Shown here in pieces: positions 1 to 7,325 of a DNA stretch of 64,000 nucleotides (positions are counted from its first letter, which is position 1; the number at the start of each line of letters is the position of its first letter). Source of the stretch: Occallatibacter riparius (GTDB lineage Bacteria > Acidobacteriota > Terriglobia > Terriglobales > Acidobacteriaceae); assembly GCF_025264625.1 (NCBI RefSeq), contig NZ_CP093313.1, positions 2,294,001-2,358,000 on the forward strand, written 5' to 3'. The translations under genes and the position numbers were made by a program. The notes below the pieces were generated by a model. It was not told the DNA's origin. It was given only the letters and a program-made list of their open reading frames with translations, and made no database searches.

Positions 1-1
1 G

Positions 2-100
2 ATCGACACCAACGCCAAGCCGGATAAACAAGAGAAGAACTTGACCAAGGCTCTGACTAAGTTGTTCAAGAAGTATCCTCCCGAGGTCAAGGCGTCGTAA
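2..100 (+). CDS. C-terminal end of a protein cut by the window edge
   Basis: An open frame runs in from the left edge and stops at TAA 98-100. The 32 visible residues are Lys-rich and end in PPEVKAS. No start, domain or motif is visible and I do not recognise the family. The gene is transcribed toward the histidine kinase that follows, but nothing shows whether they share an operon. Confidence 0.5.
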   Translation: MDTNAKPDKQEKNLTKALTKLFKKYPPEVKAS

Positions 101-249
101 GTGACTTCACGGCTGGTGCCTGGCTCGTGCGTGCTTCAGCCGACGAGCCGGGTTCCAAAGCCGAGGCAGGGCGTATTCAGGATGTGCGCTGGTTAGCTCC
201 CGGTATCGTGGGCTCTTTGAGGGGGCGTGCCCAAGAGGTTAGTTCCGGA

Positions 250-1317
250 ATGCTAAGCGAAGGACAAAGCCGCGCAGTTGAGCGCAACGGGAGCAATTGG
301 TCACGAGAGATGGCCGGAAGCTCTCCAGCGTTGCTGTGGGTCGCTCACGCGGACAGCGAATTTGCAGACATCAACGACGAGTGGGAGCACTTCACGGGCG
401 TGTCCAGGGGCGAGAATCTTGGCCCTGGATGGATGCGGCGCATTCATCCGAAGGATCTAGCGGGTTGGCTTAAGAGCTTCGCTGAAGCATTTCGTCTTTC
501 GAAAGAACTTTCAACGCGGTTGCGGTTGGAGCGGCATGATGGCCAGTACCGCTGGATGCTGGTTCGGGCTAATCCGCTGCCGACGGAAGGTGGGCAGCCT
601 GGCGGATTTGCCGGATGCTGCATCGACATTACCGATGAACGCGAGATTGCGGACGCTGTTTCGGACTTCAGCGGCCGCTTAATTCAGGCGCAAGAGGGCG
701 AACGCTCTCGCATCGCAAGGGAACTGCACGACGATATAACGCAGCGGATGGCGCTTCTTGCCAACGGGATTCAAGAGCTTGACTTACCGAGATTGCGCCT
801 GAGCACTCCTCAAAAGAAGCAGCGTATTCAGGCGCTCAAAAAGCTGGCGATCGAGATATCGTCTGATGTTCAGTTTCTTTCTCGACAGCTGCATCCGTCG
901 AAACTCCAATACCTAGGCCTTCCGGCCGCTATCAGGAGTCTCTGCCGAGAGGTGTCGTTGCGGCACAAGGTGGACGTTACATGTATCGTGCGGGATGTTC
1001 CGGACAAACTGCCCGAGTCTATCTCTCTGAATTTGTTCAGGACCGCACAGGAGTCTCTCCAAAACGTTGTGAAACACAGCCGGGCCCAACATGCGTTGGT
1101 TGAATTGGTCGGAGAAACGGCGGGCATACATCTGCGGATCTCCGACGATGGCGTAGGGTTTGAACTGAATCAAGAGAATTCGTCACGAGGGTTGGGGCTC
1201 ACGAGCATGAGAGAACGGCTGAACTCCGTGGGAGGCACATTCTCTGTATGCTCTGGCAGGATGACCGGCACGCATGTTGAAGGTGCGGTGCCGATGGCGC
1301 AGCTAGCGCACGGGTGA
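250..1317 (+). CDS. PAS-domain sensor histidine kinase, NarL/DesK-type (HisKA_3)
   Basis: Sensor kinase expected to autophosphorylate on His and pass the phosphate to a response regulator. From this start (355 aa) a PAS fold covers about residues 22-135 (a WEHFTG motif and a closing CCIDITDE). The HisKA_3 dimerisation box is IARELHDDITQRM with the phospho-acceptor at His160. An HATPase_c domain follows, with the G1 box SDDGVGF near residues 298-304 and a GLGLTSMRERL segment. No membrane segment is seen, so it is probably cytoplasmic. The ATG at 250 has AGAGG 11 bases upstream; an in-frame GTG at 127 would add 41 residues but has no visible ribosome site. A receiver-only regulator lies 172 bp downstream and a NarL-type regulator lies at 5.0-5.7 kb; either could be the partner. 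The input signal is unknown. Confidence 0.88.
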   Translation: MLSEGQSRAVERNGSNWSREMAGSSPALLWVAHADSEFADINDEWEHFTGVSRGENLGPGWMRRIHPKDLAGWLKSFAEAFRLSKELSTRLRLERHDGQYRWMLVRANPLPTEGGQPGGFAGCCIDITDEREIADAVSDFSGRLIQAQEGERSRIARELHDDITQRMALLANGIQELDLPRLRLSTPQKKQRIQALKKLAIEISSDVQFLSRQLHPSKLQYLGLPAAIRSLCREVSLRHKVDVTCIVRDVPDKLPESISLNLFRTAQESLQNVVKHSRAQHALVELVGETAGIHLRISDDGVGFELNQENSSRGLGLTSMRERLNSVGGTFSVCSGRMTGTHVEGAVPMAQLAHG

Positions 1318-1489
1318 GAGGTACCTCAAAGCTCGAATGCAATCAAGAGCCCTTTTGAACGGTCAAGTCAGTAATTTGTACCAGTTCACAAGAGCAAGCA
1401 GGTTCCTAGAATTGGAAAAGACGTGGCAGAGGGCCTCGGTGCTGCGGTGAAGTTACGGCCTGCAGCCGCCATCGAAGCGAGAGGACGTC

Positions 1490-1906
1490 GTGAAAAAGAA
1501 ACCGAGCATTCTCCTCGCCGATGACAATGCCGCAATTCTTGACGTGGTGAGTCGCCTGCTCAGGAATCATCAGTGCAACGTCGTGGCGAGAATAAACGAT
1601 GGCGCCGATGTCGTCAGGGAGTCTCTGCGGCTGCGGCCGGACATCGTCGTGCTGGATATCTCAATGGATGCATTGAATGGCATTGATCTTGCACGAGAGC
1701 TGTCACTTTGCGGCAGTTCGTCTAAGGTCATCTTCCTGAGTGTGCACGAGGACTCAGATTTTGTGAACGCGGCCATGGGTGCGGGAGGCTCGGCATACGT
1801 GGTGAAATCTCGCGTAGCTACGGATCTTTGCTCCGCCGTAGATGCGGTTCTGAACGACAAGAGGTTCCTCTCGCCGACGATGCTCTACCAGGCCAAGCGT
1901 TTGTAG
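1490..1906 (+). CDS. Single-domain response regulator (receiver only)
   Basis: A 138-residue CheY-like receiver without an output domain. The acidic pocket Asp11/Asp12, the phospho-acceptor Asp56 (VLDIS) and Lys106 (YVVKS) are all present, so it should be phosphorylatable. The frame ends soon after the receiver fold, so there is no room for a helix-turn-helix. The start is GTG with GAGAGGA about 6 bases upstream. It lies 172 bp after the histidine kinase and 139 bp before the sortase gene. The receiver resembles those of NarL-family regulators, so it may be a phosphate sink, a phosphorelay intermediate or a NarL-type regulator that has lost its output domain. Its role is inferred. Confidence 0.85.
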   Translation: MKKKPSILLADDNAAILDVVSRLLRNHQCNVVARINDGADVVRESLRLRPDIVVLDISMDALNGIDLARELSLCGSSSKVIFLSVHEDSDFVNAAMGAGGSAYVVKSRVATDLCSAVDAVLNDKRFLSPTMLYQAKRL

Positions 1907-1921
1907 GGCTGGTGATTTTCC

Positions 1922-1937
1922 CTGTCAGTACTGACAG
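1922..1937. promoter_or_regulatory. 16-bp perfect palindrome, candidate operator upstream of the sortase gene
   Basis: CTGTCAGTACTGACAG is self-complementary over all 16 bases. It lies in the 139-bp space between the receiver gene and the sortase gene, about 110 bp before the sortase start. Its half-sites (CTGTC-N6-GACAG) recur exactly at 5764-5779, and the string CTGTCAGTACTG recurs at 2851-2862. It fits a binding site for a dimeric regulator, possibly the NarL-type protein at 5016-5657. It is not followed by a T-run, so a terminator is less likely. Confidence 0.45.
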
Positions 1938-2045
1938 TTTCACCAGCATTGCTGCACAGCTAACGTGTTCAGCGAACGTGGAACTCTTACGCGCCTTTGA
2001 GGCTTGTGTTCACAGAGAGCCTCGCGACTTCTTTGAGGATGTGCA

Positions 2046-2723
2046 TTGGAAAAAGTGTCAGTCAAGTCGCGGTATATCCGATGGGCGCAGCGGGCGCTTC
2101 TGATCGCGGGAGCCTCTCTTGTCGGAGTGTATTTAATCGCGATCGCGCACAGGGGTATCATGTCGCACCTTGCGATCGAGGAAGTTCGAGCTAGCCAGGC
2201 GGCAAGCAGTGAAGCGGCAAGCACCACGGGAAAGATCACCGAGATTCCCACGCCGGATTTCAGCTTGTGGTCGCCGGCCCGGGTAACGCAATTCAAATCG
2301 GCGCTCGCTCAACACGGAGCTTTGGCTGTCGGCATACTCCGGGTTCCGAAGGAGCACATTGAAGCTCCGATCTTTGAGGGAACGGACGATCTGACGCTCA
2401 ACAAGGGAGTAGGACACATCGCCGGAACAGACGCGATTGGTGGGGGGGGGAACACGGGAATCGCCGGGCATCGGGACGGATTCTTCAGAGGGCTGAAGGA
2501 CATAAAGGTCGGCGACAAAGTTGAGATTGAAACCAGTAGCAAACCGCTGGTGTATGTGGTTGAGCGCGTGGTGATCGTCGATCCGCAGGATGTATCGGTT
2601 CTGCAGGAGCGGGGGCGGCCTGAGCTCACACTGGTGACCTGCTATCCGTTTTATGTTCTGGGCAGCGCACCGAAGCGCTTCATCGTTAAAGCAAAGTTCG
2701 TTCAGGGAGATCCTGGAGCCTAG
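2046..2723 (+). CDS. Sortase (class D-like transpeptidase)
   Basis: Sortases cleave a C-terminal LPxTG-like signal between Thr and Gly and attach the protein to an amine acceptor. This 225-residue protein has one N-terminal membrane segment (about residues 16-34, LIAGASLVGVYLIAIAH), then a linker and the sortase fold. The catalytic triad is visible: His142 in AGHRDG, Cys199 in LVTCYP and Arg211 in PKRFIV. The start is TTG at 2046, chosen because GAGGA sits 7 bases upstream. The next gene, 103 bp downstream, encodes a protein with an LPKTG tail, an obvious substrate candidate. A perfect palindrome lies upstream. Class D is judged from length and active-site spacing only; the acceptor in a Gram-negative envelope is unknown. 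Confidence 0.88.
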   Translation: MEKVSVKSRYIRWAQRALLIAGASLVGVYLIAIAHRGIMSHLAIEEVRASQAASSEAASTTGKITEIPTPDFSLWSPARVTQFKSALAQHGALAVGILRVPKEHIEAPIFEGTDDLTLNKGVGHIAGTDAIGGGGNTGIAGHRDGFFRGLKDIKVGDKVEIETSSKPLVYVVERVVIVDPQDVSVLQERGRPELTLVTCYPFYVLGSAPKRFIVKAKFVQGDPGA

Positions 2724-2826
2724 GGATCTGCCCGAAACGAAGTTCAAACAAGCGTGGCAATAAGCGGAACCTGGCGACAGGGCCACAAAGGCGTTCAAAG
2801 AACGCTCATCACGAGGAGAAGAGGAT

Positions 2827-3588
2827 ATGAACACAAAACCAAACACTCTACTGTCAGTACTGGCGGTATCGATGGCGTTCGCTGCATTTGAAGCCACGGC
2901 GATGTCGCAGGTGCAGACCACAAAGTCGACGGAAACTCATGCGCCAACGGTTACGACGACCGTGGCACGCGGCGAGGTAGTCTATGTCTCCGGCAATCAG
3001 CTGGTAGTCAAGATGGAAGACGGCACCATGCGGGACTTCCCCAACGTTCCTGAGTCGGCGAGGGTCACAGTGAATGGGCAGCAAATGGGCATTCACGACC
3101 TGAAGCCGGGCATGAAGCTGGAAAAGACCATTACCACGACTACGACTCCCAAGACGATCACAACCGTGCAGACAGTGACCGGCAAGGTGTGGCATGTCAA
3201 TGCTCCCTCGTCCGTAATTCTGACCCTGGAAGACGGCACGAACCAGCAGTTCAAGGTGCCGAAGGGCCAAACGTTCATGGTGAACGGCAACAAGACCGAC
3301 GTTTTCGGGCTGCGGAAGGGGATGAAAGTCACGGCAACCAAGGTTGTGGAAGAATCGGCAACCGAAGTTGCTCAGCACACCGCCATCAGCGGACAACTTC
3401 CGCCTCCGCCTCCGCCGGATGCTCCGATCCTGATTGCTGTTGCGGTACCGACTCCTGCTCCCGCGGCTGCCGCTGCTCCGGAGAAGGAACTGCCCAAGAC
3501 GGGCAGCCCGCTGCCTCTGATCGGCCTGCTTGGGCTTCTGTGCCTCGCCGGCTCGTTCACGCTGAAGGTGTCCCGCAACCGGGCCTAA
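2827..3588 (+). CDS. Secreted protein with C-terminal LPKTG sorting signal
   Basis: A 253-residue exported protein. It has a short signal-like N-terminus ending near residue 25, then two similar domains of about 60 residues, each with a VEDGT-like strand pattern (KMEDGTMRDF and TLEDGTNQQF) and a later VNG segment. A Pro/Ala linker follows (PPPPPPDAP, then PTPAPAAAAAPEKE). The end is a classic sorting signal: LPKTG at residues 222-226, a hydrophobic stretch, and a basic KVSRNRA tail. GAAGAGGAT lies just before the ATG. The sortase gene is immediately upstream, so the pair probably works together. The domain function is unknown. A variant of the upstream palindrome falls within codons 9-14. Confidence 0.88.
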   Translation: MNTKPNTLLSVLAVSMAFAAFEATAMSQVQTTKSTETHAPTVTTTVARGEVVYVSGNQLVVKMEDGTMRDFPNVPESARVTVNGQQMGIHDLKPGMKLEKTITTTTTPKTITTVQTVTGKVWHVNAPSSVILTLEDGTNQQFKVPKGQTFMVNGNKTDVFGLRKGMKVTATKVVEESATEVAQHTAISGQLPPPPPPDAPILIAVAVPTPAPAAAAAPEKELPKTGSPLPLIGLLGLLCLAGSFTLKVSRNRA

Positions 3589-3935
3589 CCTGAAACTGGA
3601 ACCGCGGACCGTCTCATCCAGTCAATGCACGACCATGCAACTGGAGGATCAGACGTTTGCGGAGAAGCTACTCACAAGCTAAGCAAGACAACATGCCTGC
3701 GAAAAGCAGGCATGTTGTCTTAAGCGTTCAGGAAGATCGGGCGCCAGAGATCGAAGCAGAACCGCCATTGTGAAGGCACTGGTATTTCTAGCAGTACCGA
3801 CACCGAGTAGGGCTGCTTACGATGTTGATGTCCTACCGATAAGAACCCGAAGACGAGGTCAGTCTCGCTTGAGCCATGTGCGAGGAAGCGGTAAAGCTCT
3901 GCAAAGCAAGGAAGCAAAAGAGAGAGGGAGGATCT
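3589..3935. other. Intergenic region with terminator and possible operator
   Basis: No gene is supported in this 347-bp gap. It contains a 16-bp perfect hairpin (3685-3721) that probably ends the sortase/LPKTG transcript. A 16-mer at 3788-3803 matches the 1922-1937 palindrome at 12 of 16 positions. A strong ribosome-binding site (GGGAGGA) sits at its right end. The only open frame here is an N-terminal extension of the lipoprotein gene, which the lipobox position argues against. Confidence 0.6.
3685..3721 (+). terminator. Perfect 16-bp hairpin after the LPKTG gene
   Basis: The arms 3685-3700 and 3706-3721 are exactly complementary with a GAAAA loop. It lies about 100 bp beyond the LPKTG stop codon. 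Only two Ts follow the stem, so it may act as an imperfect intrinsic terminator or a 3-prime stabilising structure. Confidence 0.6.
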
Positions 3936-4856
3936 ATGGCGAATCGCAGGTTGCGCCATCTTATGCTCATCGGCGTGATCGCCGTGGCGACGGCGGGGTG
4001 CCACAAACAGGTGAATGACGCGGAGATTGCGAAAGACATCAATGACAAGGTTGCTGCTGATCCCCAGGCCAATCAATCACAGGTTGTCGTGGCTTCCAAT
4101 GAAGGCAATGTGTCGCTGCAGGGCAAAGCCCGCACACAGGATGCGAAGGCCCGTGCTGAGCAAATTGCCAACCAGGAACCGGGAGTCAAGTCTGTCGATG
4201 ACCAGATAGCCGTCGACCCGAATTTTGACGGATCAGCGAATTCAACGCCGAGCGCGGGAATGGCGAGTTCGGCTCCTGCCCACGCCGCTGCTCCCGCCCC
4301 ACAAGCAGCCGCTTCCGCACCTCCGCCGCCTCCGCCGGCGCCGATCATCGTTCCCAGCGGAACAATGTTGACAATCAGGCTGGGTCAAACGATCGAGTCG
4401 AAGACTGCGACCGCCGGATCGGTTTTCAGCGGAAGCATGGCGAATCCTGTGACTGTGCATGGGGTGGTGGCAATTCCTGACGGGTCTCCCGTGTCCGGTG
4501 TTGTCTCCGATGCGAAGAAAGCCGGGAAGTTCAAGGGCGCAGCCACGTTGAGCCTGACGCTCACCTCAGTCACAATTAAGGGGCATCCCTACAACATCGA
4601 AGCCGAAAGCGTTTCACAGACGACGACGGGCAAAGGGAAGCGGACTGCTGGAGTGATTGCTGGCGGCACGGGCGTTGGAGCGGCAATCGGAGGCTTGGCA
4701 GGCGGAGGTAAGGGCGCTGCGATTGGCGCTCTGGTAGGAGCCGGTGCTGGGACCGTCGGTGCGGCGACCACCGGGAACAATCGGGATATTACCTACGCGG
4801 TAGAATCGGCTCTGTCGTTCAGACTTGCTCAACCATTGACTCTTAAACCTGAGTAG
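3936..4856 (+). CDS. BON-domain lipoprotein with Pro-rich linker and glycine-zipper domain
   Basis: A 306-residue lipoprotein. The signal peptide ends in a lipobox (VATAGC) with the lipidated Cys at residue 22. A BON domain follows (about 27-90), with the typical GNVSLQGKARTQDAK strand-helix and a closing GVKSVDDQI. Next come an Ala/Pro linker with a run of prolines, a beta-rich domain (GTMLTIRLGQTIESK onward), and near residues 240-275 a glycine-zipper segment of repeated GxxxG and GGxxG steps. BON domains bind membranes or lipids; glycine zippers pack in membranes. The ATG at 3936 is preferred over an upstream in-frame GTG at 3876 because GGGAGGA precedes it and it puts the lipobox at the right distance. 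A textbook terminator follows. Confidence 0.82.
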   Translation: MANRRLRHLMLIGVIAVATAGCHKQVNDAEIAKDINDKVAADPQANQSQVVVASNEGNVSLQGKARTQDAKARAEQIANQEPGVKSVDDQIAVDPNFDGSANSTPSAGMASSAPAHAAAPAPQAAASAPPPPPPAPIIVPSGTMLTIRLGQTIESKTATAGSVFSGSMANPVTVHGVVAIPDGSPVSGVVSDAKKAGKFKGAATLSLTLTSVTIKGHPYNIEAESVSQTTTGKGKRTAGVIAGGTGVGAAIGGLAGGGKGAAIGALVGAGAGTVGAATTGNNRDITYAVESALSFRLAQPLTLKPE

Positions 4857-4907
4857 CGTTCTGGGATTCTTCAGAGGTTTCTCCCTCTTTCGGCCATTAA
4901 GGATGCT

Positions 4908-4950
4908 TGGGGCCTGATTGCCGGTTTCAGCAATCAGGCCCCAGTTTTTT
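4908..4950 (+). terminator. Rho-independent terminator of the lipoprotein gene
   Basis: A 14-bp perfect stem (4908-4921 with 4930-4943) with an 8-base loop is followed by GTTTTTT. This is a textbook intrinsic terminator about 50 bp after the stop codon. Confidence 0.92.
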
Positions 4951-5015
4951 GCCCAGATGCGAAAATGCGGAGCCGGTAGGCTCCGCCCTTCGACCGTTCA
5001 CGCCTGCAAGACGGC

Positions 5016-5657
5016 TTACGCGCTCAAGATGTGGTTCTTCAGCGCATACCGAACAATGCCCGCATCCCGACCTAGATTCAGCGCCTCCATGATGCGGTAC
5101 TTGTGGAAAGCGACAGTGCGGGTAGTCAGATTCAAAATATCTGCAACCTGCTTCATGGGCCTGCCTTCCGCCAGAAGTTGCAAAACCTCTCGCTGCCTCT
5201 CCGTAAGCAGTTCAGTACCAGGCGTTGTTTGGCTCTCAGTGGAGATGGAGGCAATCGCCTCCTTCATGATGATCGGCGAGATGAAGATGCCGCCTTCCAG
5301 CACCGATTTCAATGCTGTAAGTACTTCCAGGGCCGCGCAGCTCTTCAGCAGATATCCGGCTGCACCCCGCTTGAATGCCTCCGCTGCCAGCTCAGGATCG
5401 GGATTCATGGTCACGTAAAGCAGCTTCACTTCAGGCAGCAGTTTGCAGATCTGCTGTCCGGCATCGAGGCCGTTCAACAGCGGCATATGGATATCGACCA
5501 CGATGGCGTCCGGCTTCGTTTCAACAGCCTTGCGGACGAGTGTGCGGCCATCTCCCACTATGGCGATAACATCAAACTCCCGCTCCAGGAGCTTTTTGCA
5601 CGCTTGCGCGACCAAAGTGTGATCGTCGGCAATGATTACGGTCGGGCGGGTATTCAT
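5016..5657 (-). CDS. NarL/FixJ-family DNA-binding response regulator
   Basis: A 213-residue two-domain regulator. The N-terminal receiver has the acidic pocket Asp11/Asp12, phospho-acceptor Asp55 (VVDIHMP) and Lys105 (YLLKS). The C-terminal LuxR-type helix-turn-helix covers about 150-213 (LTERQREVLQLLAEGR, then TVAFHKYRIMEAL). AGAGG lies 6 bases before the ATG. It converges on the lipoprotein gene and is the only DNA-binding regulator in the 0-6 kb signalling block, which makes it a plausible partner of the kinase at 250-1317. A CTGTC-N6-GACAG site lies about 107 bp upstream of its start, which fits autoregulation. The DNA target is inferred. Confidence 0.9.
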   Translation of the reverse strand: MNTRPTVIIADDHTLVAQACKKLLEREFDVIAIVGDGRTLVRKAVETKPDAIVVDIHMPLLNGLDAGQQICKLLPEVKLLYVTMNPDPELAAEAFKRGAAGYLLKSCAALEVLTALKSVLEGGIFISPIIMKEAIASISTESQTTPGTELLTERQREVLQLLAEGRPMKQVADILNLTTRTVAFHKYRIMEALNLGRDAGIVRYALKNHILSA

Positions 5658-6107
5658 GATGTTCCTCTCGATTGTGCATTCAGTAGGCTTGCAGGTTGTG
5701 ACTGCAAATGAGGACAGCGCTAGGAGTACAAGGGAATTCTGCCTTCAAAATGTGGGTTTGTCACTGTCAAAACGGACAGTCTGCCCGGCCAGCGGGCCGA
5801 ATTTCTTGCGGGAGAAAGGGGAATTTCCACGTGTCAAACCCTCTCACTAGTGAAAACGCCATTTGGTTGAGCGGCCAAAGTCCATTCCGCGCACTCCCAT
5901 TCTTATGGAAGAAGGGATCGTGGCTGCCGGAAACAGCGAGCGAATTTTCTGGCCGTTGAAAATTTGCTGACGATATTACACCCGCCCAAGCAGCCTGCAA
6001 AGGGCCAAAGAGCAATGAAGGCTTAAGGTAAGCATGGTCGGAATCGCCGGCACTGCGGGTGCCGCCCTTTCGGGGCCCGACCTCTATCGGCGACAATTGC
6101 TACTGTT
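5658..6107. other. 450-bp divergent intergenic region
   Basis: It separates the leftward response-regulator gene from the rightward lactonase-like gene and should hold both promoters. I see the dyad at 5764-5779 and a short hairpin near 6048-6064 (CGGCAC...GTGCCG). No supported gene: the short open frames here lack ribosome sites and recognisable protein features. Confidence 0.6.
5764..5779. promoter_or_regulatory. CTGTC-N6-GACAG dyad upstream of the NarL-type regulator gene
   Basis: CTGTC and GACAG arms flank the 6-base spacer AAAACG. Arms and spacing are identical to the palindrome at 1922-1937. It lies about 107 bp upstream of the regulator start codon, a plausible place for an autoregulatory operator. 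Confidence 0.42.
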
Positions 6108-7238
6108 ATGAGAGACTTCAGCCGCCGTGATGTTCTTCGAATGATCCCAGCCGCCGCTATCGCGGCTGCAGCCCAGGGAGGTTTTGCTGTGCCGCGTCGT
6201 CAGCGCGTCTTCATTGGCTCTAACACGCCGAAGGGTATTTTGGCCTTCGACTGGAACCCTGCAACCGCAGAGTTGAAACAGGTGGAAGTTGCCGCAGTGC
6301 TTGCCAATGTCGATTGGATTGTCTACTCGCAGGATCGCAAACACATCTTTGCTGCGTCTGAGGTCGACAGCTTCAATGGCAAGCCAACCGGCGAGGTTGC
6401 CAGCTATCGCGTGGAGGACGGGAAGCTTGCCCAAATCTCTGCACAGAACTCCGCCGCCAAGGGAACATGCTACGTTGGGCTAGACCACTCAGGGCGCGTC
6501 CTGATTTCTGCCGACTACGGTGGAGGAGCGGCTGCGAGCTTCAAAGTGACCGCCGGAAAACTCAGTGCAGCCGTCTGGTCAGAGCACTACACCGGGCAGG
6601 GTCCCGTCTCGGATCGCCAAGAGGCGGCGCACGCGCATTTCACTTCGTTCTCGCCAGACGATCGCTTCGCTTACGTCAATGATCTGGGCAGCGATTGTAT
6701 TCACTTTTACAAGCTCAATAGTGAGACAGCTGAGTTGACCCCCGCGGGCAAGTGGGATGCGAAGCCCGGATCGGGTCCGCGTACCCTGCATTTCCATCCG
6801 AACGGAACCATTGCCTATTGCATGAACGAGCTCGCCTCGGCCGTTGACATCTTGCGGTGGAACAAAGCCGACGGTAGTCTCGAAACCTTGAGCCGCTTCG
6901 AACTCAATCCTGACCGCTCTAAACCGCTTTCAACGGGGTGCGACACTGTGATCACTCGCGACGGTCGCTTTGTCTACTTCGCGAACCGTGGGGATGATTT
7001 CATCTATGCCTGCAGCGCCGATCCGAAGACAGGTGCCCTTAAGGGTATCGGTAAGACTCCGAGCGGCGGCAAGACTCCGCGCAATTTTGTCCTTGATCCG
7101 ACGGAGCGCTGGATGCTGGTCGCCAATCAGAATTCAAGCAACATAGCGGTGTTTGCTCGGAATCCGACGGACGGCTCTTTGGCCGCGGACGGAAAGACGT
7201 ACGATTGCCCGTCGCCCATGTGCATCCTGTTTCCTTAG
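6108..7238 (+). CDS. Lactonase-family seven-bladed beta-propeller (6-phosphogluconolactonase-like), Tat-exported
   Basis: A 376-residue protein with a twin-arginine signal at the N-terminus (SRRDVLR, residues 5-11, then an Ala-rich core), so it is probably exported folded. The rest is a lactonase-type beta-propeller, with recurring AHFTSFSPDDRFAYVND, PGSGPRTLHFHPNG and TPRNFVLDPTERWMLVANQ blocks. The PRTLHFHPNG and PRNFVLDP motifs are characteristic of the family. The cytoplasmic homologue hydrolyses 6-phosphogluconolactone; an exported copy is more likely to act on another sugar lactone. No clear ribosome site is seen upstream. It stands alone, convergent with ugd. Confidence 0.85.
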   Translation: MRDFSRRDVLRMIPAAAIAAAAQGGFAVPRRQRVFIGSNTPKGILAFDWNPATAELKQVEVAAVLANVDWIVYSQDRKHIFAASEVDSFNGKPTGEVASYRVEDGKLAQISAQNSAAKGTCYVGLDHSGRVLISADYGGGAAASFKVTAGKLSAAVWSEHYTGQGPVSDRQEAAHAHFTSFSPDDRFAYVNDLGSDCIHFYKLNSETAELTPAGKWDAKPGSGPRTLHFHPNGTIAYCMNELASAVDILRWNKADGSLETLSRFELNPDRSKPLSTGCDTVITRDGRFVYFANRGDDFIYACSADPKTGALKGIGKTPSGGKTPRNFVLDPTERWMLVANQNSSNIAVFARNPTDGSLAADGKTYDCPSPMCILFP

Positions 7239-7325
7239 GATAGGGGCGGGCTAGAGACACCTGGCCGTCCAGGCACAAAGCGGACCCGCTTCTGTTGCGT
7301 CGACGGCCAGATTTGTCCAGAAGTC

